Source of the DNA: an uncultured Sphingobacteriia bacterium
Lineage (GTDB): Bacteria; Bacteroidota; Bacteroidia; Chitinophagales; Chitinophagaceae
Direction of reading: 5' to 3'
DNA: 6,772 nucleotides
NCBI GenBank assembly: GCA_945957225.1
Contig: CAMFKK010000134.1
Coordinates: 1 to 6,772 of the forward strand
Made by a program: the position numbers and the translations under genes. This document shows, piece by piece, positions 4,934 to 6,772 of the stretch. How positions within the stretch are numbered: the first letter of the stretch is position 1; every line of letters starts with the position of its first letter. Under the pieces are notes generated by a model. The model saw only the letters and a list, made by a program, of their open reading frames with translations, was not told the origin of the DNA and made no database searches.

Positions 4934-6053
4934 AGACCCTCACATAGATTTTACGCTTGTCTAAGAACCAACCAACGCTCCAACAGAGTAGCATAAAGGA
5001 TACTGCAAAGGCTAAAGAGCCCCAATAATCTCCTACATGAATAAAGATATTACTATATAACCAGCTGAATAAGTTAGAATTATCACCAGCTGGGATTAAA
5101 TATAACAGAATTACCAAGATTTCAGATAAGAGGTAAACAAAAAGTGGGTTTTTGCCCAATACCTCAAAGAAATAAGCGTATTTGGTGCGTTTTTTGAACT
5201 CAATTAAATAGATAATAGCTGATAAAATCACACAATCCAAGCCAACGGTGATTAAAACAAAGCTAGAAGTCCAAAGCTTTTTATTGATAGGGAAGCTCAT
5301 ATTCCAGCAGTAAGCCAGAAATAAAAGCAAGGCGCCAATCAATAATAATTTGGCCAAACCTTCATAATCCTTACCCTTTTTCTGTACATATTGACCTACT
5401 AAGAAACCTCCCACCACATTGGCCACGGCTGGCATGGTACTCAATAGACCTTCTGGGTCAAAGGCAATACCCTCACCATGGTATAAATGAGACGCTCCAA
5501 ATAACCAGAGATCCAGTTTTTGACCCGCATTTCCTGTAATACTTAGGGGGTCTGATGGGTCTCCAAACCAAAAGCAGATTCCCCAATACGCTAATAAAAA
5601 GCCAATACTCAGGAATAAAGAAAATTTGGGTTTGAGATAATGTAACATCAAAGAAGCAATGCCATAACATAGAGCAATCCTTTGCAAAACTCCCAGGATT
5701 CTTGTATTTGAGAAGGGTTTTAACATCCACTGTCCAGTTTCATCTGTTTCTACAAAGGGGAACCAATACATCAAGTATCCTAGCAAGAAAATCAGCGCCG
5801 TACGTTTGAAAATCTTTACAAGTATCACAGATTCAGGCATCCCCTCCCATCTTGGCATTACAAAACTCATGGCATTTCCTACAGCAAATAAGAAAGAGGG
5901 AAAAACCAAATCCGTAGGGGTAAATCCATGCCATGCTGCATGGTGCAAGGGGGCAAATGTAGGGTCACCACCAGGAGTATTTACAATAATCATCAAACAA
6001 ATGGTCATACCTCTGAACACATCCAGAGAAAGAAATCGCTTAGAATTACTCAT
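4932..6053 (-). CDS. HGSNAT-like multi-pass membrane acyltransferase (COG4299 type)
   Basis: This 373-residue polytopic membrane protein resembles the catalytic domain of heparan-alpha-glucosaminide N-acetyltransferase (COG4299; often annotated DUF5009 or DUF1624). Human HGSNAT uses cytosolic acetyl-CoA to acetylate terminal glucosamine across the lysosomal membrane. Bacterial relatives, some called NagX, are linked to amino-sugar use. Family landmarks are visible: LDVFRGMTI 10-18; HAAWHGFTPTDLVFPSF 38-54, where H38 lines up with the catalytic His (H269) of human HGSNAT; GVLQRIALCY 121-130; DPEGLLSTMPAVANVVGG 199-216; NKKLWTSSFVL 257-267; LGKNPLFVYLLSE 299-311. About 10-11 hydrophobic segments span the protein, with a short basic tail (KRKIYVRV). 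The ATG (complement of 6051-6053) gives the expected N-terminus. No sugar-catabolism gene is nearby, so the substrate is open. It is divergent from the DoxX-like gene. TATATTGG (complement of 6072-6079) is one base off the -7 consensus but lacks a clear -33. Confidence 0.9.
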   Translation of the reverse strand: MSNSKRFLSLDVFRGMTICLMIIVNTPGGDPTFAPLHHAAWHGFTPTDLVFPSFLFAVGNAMSFVMPRWEGMPESVILVKIFKRTALIFLLGYLMYWFPFVETDETGQWMLKPFSNTRILGVLQRIALCYGIASLMLHYLKPKFSLFLSIGFLLAYWGICFWFGDPSDPLSITGNAGQKLDLWLFGASHLYHGEGIAFDPEGLLSTMPAVANVVGGFLVGQYVQKKGKDYEGLAKLLLIGALLLFLAYCWNMSFPINKKLWTSSFVLITVGLDCVILSAIIYLIEFKKRTKYAYFFEVLGKNPLFVYLLSEILVILLYLIPAGDNSNLFSWLYSNIFIHVGDYWGSLAFAVSFMLLCWSVGWFLDKRKIYVRV

Positions 6054-6161
6054 ACGGCAGTTTTGCAGCTACCAATATACTTAATTTATCATTTCACCAC
6101 ATACCAATGGCTTGTTCAAGAAATTCAGCTAATTTGATGCAGATTTAAATAAACAAATACC

Positions 6162-6530
6162 ATGCTGAAAAAGATTTCCTTTTGGCTATTGGTTGCATTC
6201 TATCTATTTGCAGGTGCCAACCATTTTGTACATCCTGAATTTTATGATGGCATGATTCCACCTTATCTGCCCTGGCATGGACTTATCAATACTGTTTCTG
6301 GAGTATTAGAAATGTTATTTGCTGTCTTATTACTCATACCTTCTTTAAGATCCAAAGCAGCCATTGGCATTATCTTATTATTAATTGCCTTTATTCCCGC
6401 GCATATTTATCATATTCAAATGAAAGGCTGTTTAACTGGGCAACCCTGTATTCCTGAATGGGCCACTTGGTTAAGATTATTGGTATTTCAACCCATCTTT
6501 ATTGCATGGTCTTGGTGGTGCAGAAAATAA
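6162..6530 (+). CDS. DoxX-like small integral membrane protein
   Basis: This is a 122-residue, four-helix membrane protein of the DoxX-like type (similar in style to COG4270). Predicted helices are at about 4-20, 40-60, 66-86 and 101-118. The family signature is clear: AGANHFVHPEFYDGMIPPYL (17-36), then SGVLEMLFAVLLLIP (46-60), PAHIYHIQM (79-87) and the terminal WATWLRLLVFQ (100-110). The family is widespread and poorly understood; members have been tied to thiosulfate:quinone oxidoreduction (DoxD), to redox stress and to dehydrogenase maturation (MauE-like), none of which can be assigned here. Two cysteines, C90 and C96, lie in the loop before the last helix. The ATG follows an A-rich leader (AAATAAACAAATACC). 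The 108-bp spacer to the divergent HGSNAT-like gene shows no convincing promoter; TAATTTG (6130-6136) is one base short of the -7 consensus. The next gene starts 11 nt after the stop, so the two are probably cotranscribed. Confidence 0.88.
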   Translation: MLKKISFWLLVAFYLFAGANHFVHPEFYDGMIPPYLPWHGLINTVSGVLEMLFAVLLLIPSLRSKAAIGIILLLIAFIPAHIYHIQMKGCLTGQPCIPEWATWLRLLVFQPIFIAWSWWCRK

Positions 6531-6541
6531 AAAACAAACAC

Positions 6542-6772
6542 ATGAAATTTTTAAAAATCATTCTTGGTTTATTGATAGTATTAGTGGCCGTCTATTTTGT
6601 AGGACCAGTTCCCAGTAAACCCATCTATGATAAGTCTTTGCCCATGGTTCCTACCGAATCAGCAGCGCTAGAAACTTATATCAAAAAGGAAGAGTCCAAA
6701 CACAAAGTCAAGAAAGACAATGAAGCCCAAATTATTTGGGCCGATAGTAGCAAAAAGAAAACACCATATGCC
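6542..6772 (+). CDS. Alpha/beta-hydrolase-like membrane-anchored protein, 3'-truncated by window end
   Basis: An open frame of 77 codons starts at ATG 6542 and runs to the last base with no stop. It opens with one hydrophobic segment (FLKIILGLLIVLVAVYFVG, residues 3-21), either a signal anchor or an uncleaved signal peptide, with no lipobox. A Pro-rich, Lys/Glu-rich linker follows (SKPIYDKSLPMVPTESAALE from residue 25; IKKEESKHKVKKDNEA), then AQIIWADSSKKKTPYA. This order matches, from memory, the N-terminus of alpha/beta-fold hydrolases in Chitinophagaceae, where the next residues form a strand leading to an HGFS-type oxyanion motif. The Ser-Asp-His triad lies outside the window, so the assignment rests on the N-terminal pattern only. 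An A-rich leader (AAAACAAACAC) and the 11-nt gap after the DoxX-like stop indicate an operon. Confidence 0.7.
   Translation, partial: MKFLKIILGLLIVLVAVYFVGPVPSKPIYDKSLPMVPTESAALETYIKKEESKHKVKKDNEAQIIWADSSKKKTPYA

Noticed and set aside
5473..5730. 85-codon minus-strand open frame inside the acyltransferase gene
   Set aside because: It is an alternative frame of a gene whose own frame shows clear family motifs.
5806..6137. Two plus-strand open frames opposite the 5' end of the acyltransferase gene
   Set aside because: They are antisense to the LDVFRGM and HAAWHG motif region and show no protein-like character.
1..6772. An undescribed defence, secretion or biosynthetic system
   Set aside because: The genes fall into housekeeping GTPases and unrelated envelope proteins in short, separately terminated units, with no shared regulation or conserved module visible.

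Overview
The window is a stretch of ordinary-looking chromosome from a member of the Bacteroidota, most likely near the family Chitinophagaceae. The reasons are: AT-rich DNA; no Shine-Dalgarno sequences, with A-rich leaders before the starts; a textbook Bacteroidota promoter (-33 ATTG, 19-nt spacer, -7 TACCTTTG) in front of typA; a Bacteroidota-style lipoprotein with a Cys-Lys-Lys start and DUF4397-like repeats; and Obg, TypA and HGSNAT-like proteins that read like those of this phylum. The family placement is inference from protein style, not from a search.

The first 46 bases are not genomic. They are an Illumina Nextera i7 adapter: the P7 tail, an 8-nt index, and the read-2 transposase adapter ending in the Tn5 mosaic end. 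Base 1 is therefore an untrimmed contig end, and any gene model that starts inside it carries false residues (MYKRQ).

Layout. (1) 47-370, +: the 3' part of a paaY-like hexapeptide-repeat gene, truncated by the contig end. (2) 415-1419, +: obg, an essential ribosome-associated GTPase, with a candidate promoter overlapping the spacer and a strong terminator at 1453-1485. (3) 1494-1707: a non-coding stretch rich in short palindromes and a small tandem repeat. (4) 1708-2133, +: a small exported protein of unknown function, followed by a probable bidirectional terminator at 2157-2188. (5) 2243-2932, -: a lipoprotein with two DUF4397-like repeats. (6) 3041-4855, -: typA/bipA with its own promoter and terminator. 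(7) 4932-6053, -: an HGSNAT-like multi-pass membrane acetyltransferase, with a hairpin that starts in its stop codon and abuts the typA promoter. (8) Divergently, 6162-6530, +: a DoxX-like membrane protein, then 11 nt later the 5' end of an alpha/beta-hydrolase-like gene that runs off the window at 6772.

The genes do not form one pathway. Two are translational GTPases (obg, typA), one is a housekeeping-like hexapeptide protein, and the rest are envelope proteins. Transcription units appear short, each closed by its own hairpin; only the DoxX and hydrolase pair looks like an operon. I found no CRISPR array, mobile element, tRNA, rRNA or defence system, and I see no convincing evidence of an undescribed multi-gene system. 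The points most worth following up are the adapter contamination, the palindrome-rich spacer, the unknown exported protein and the compact junction before typA.
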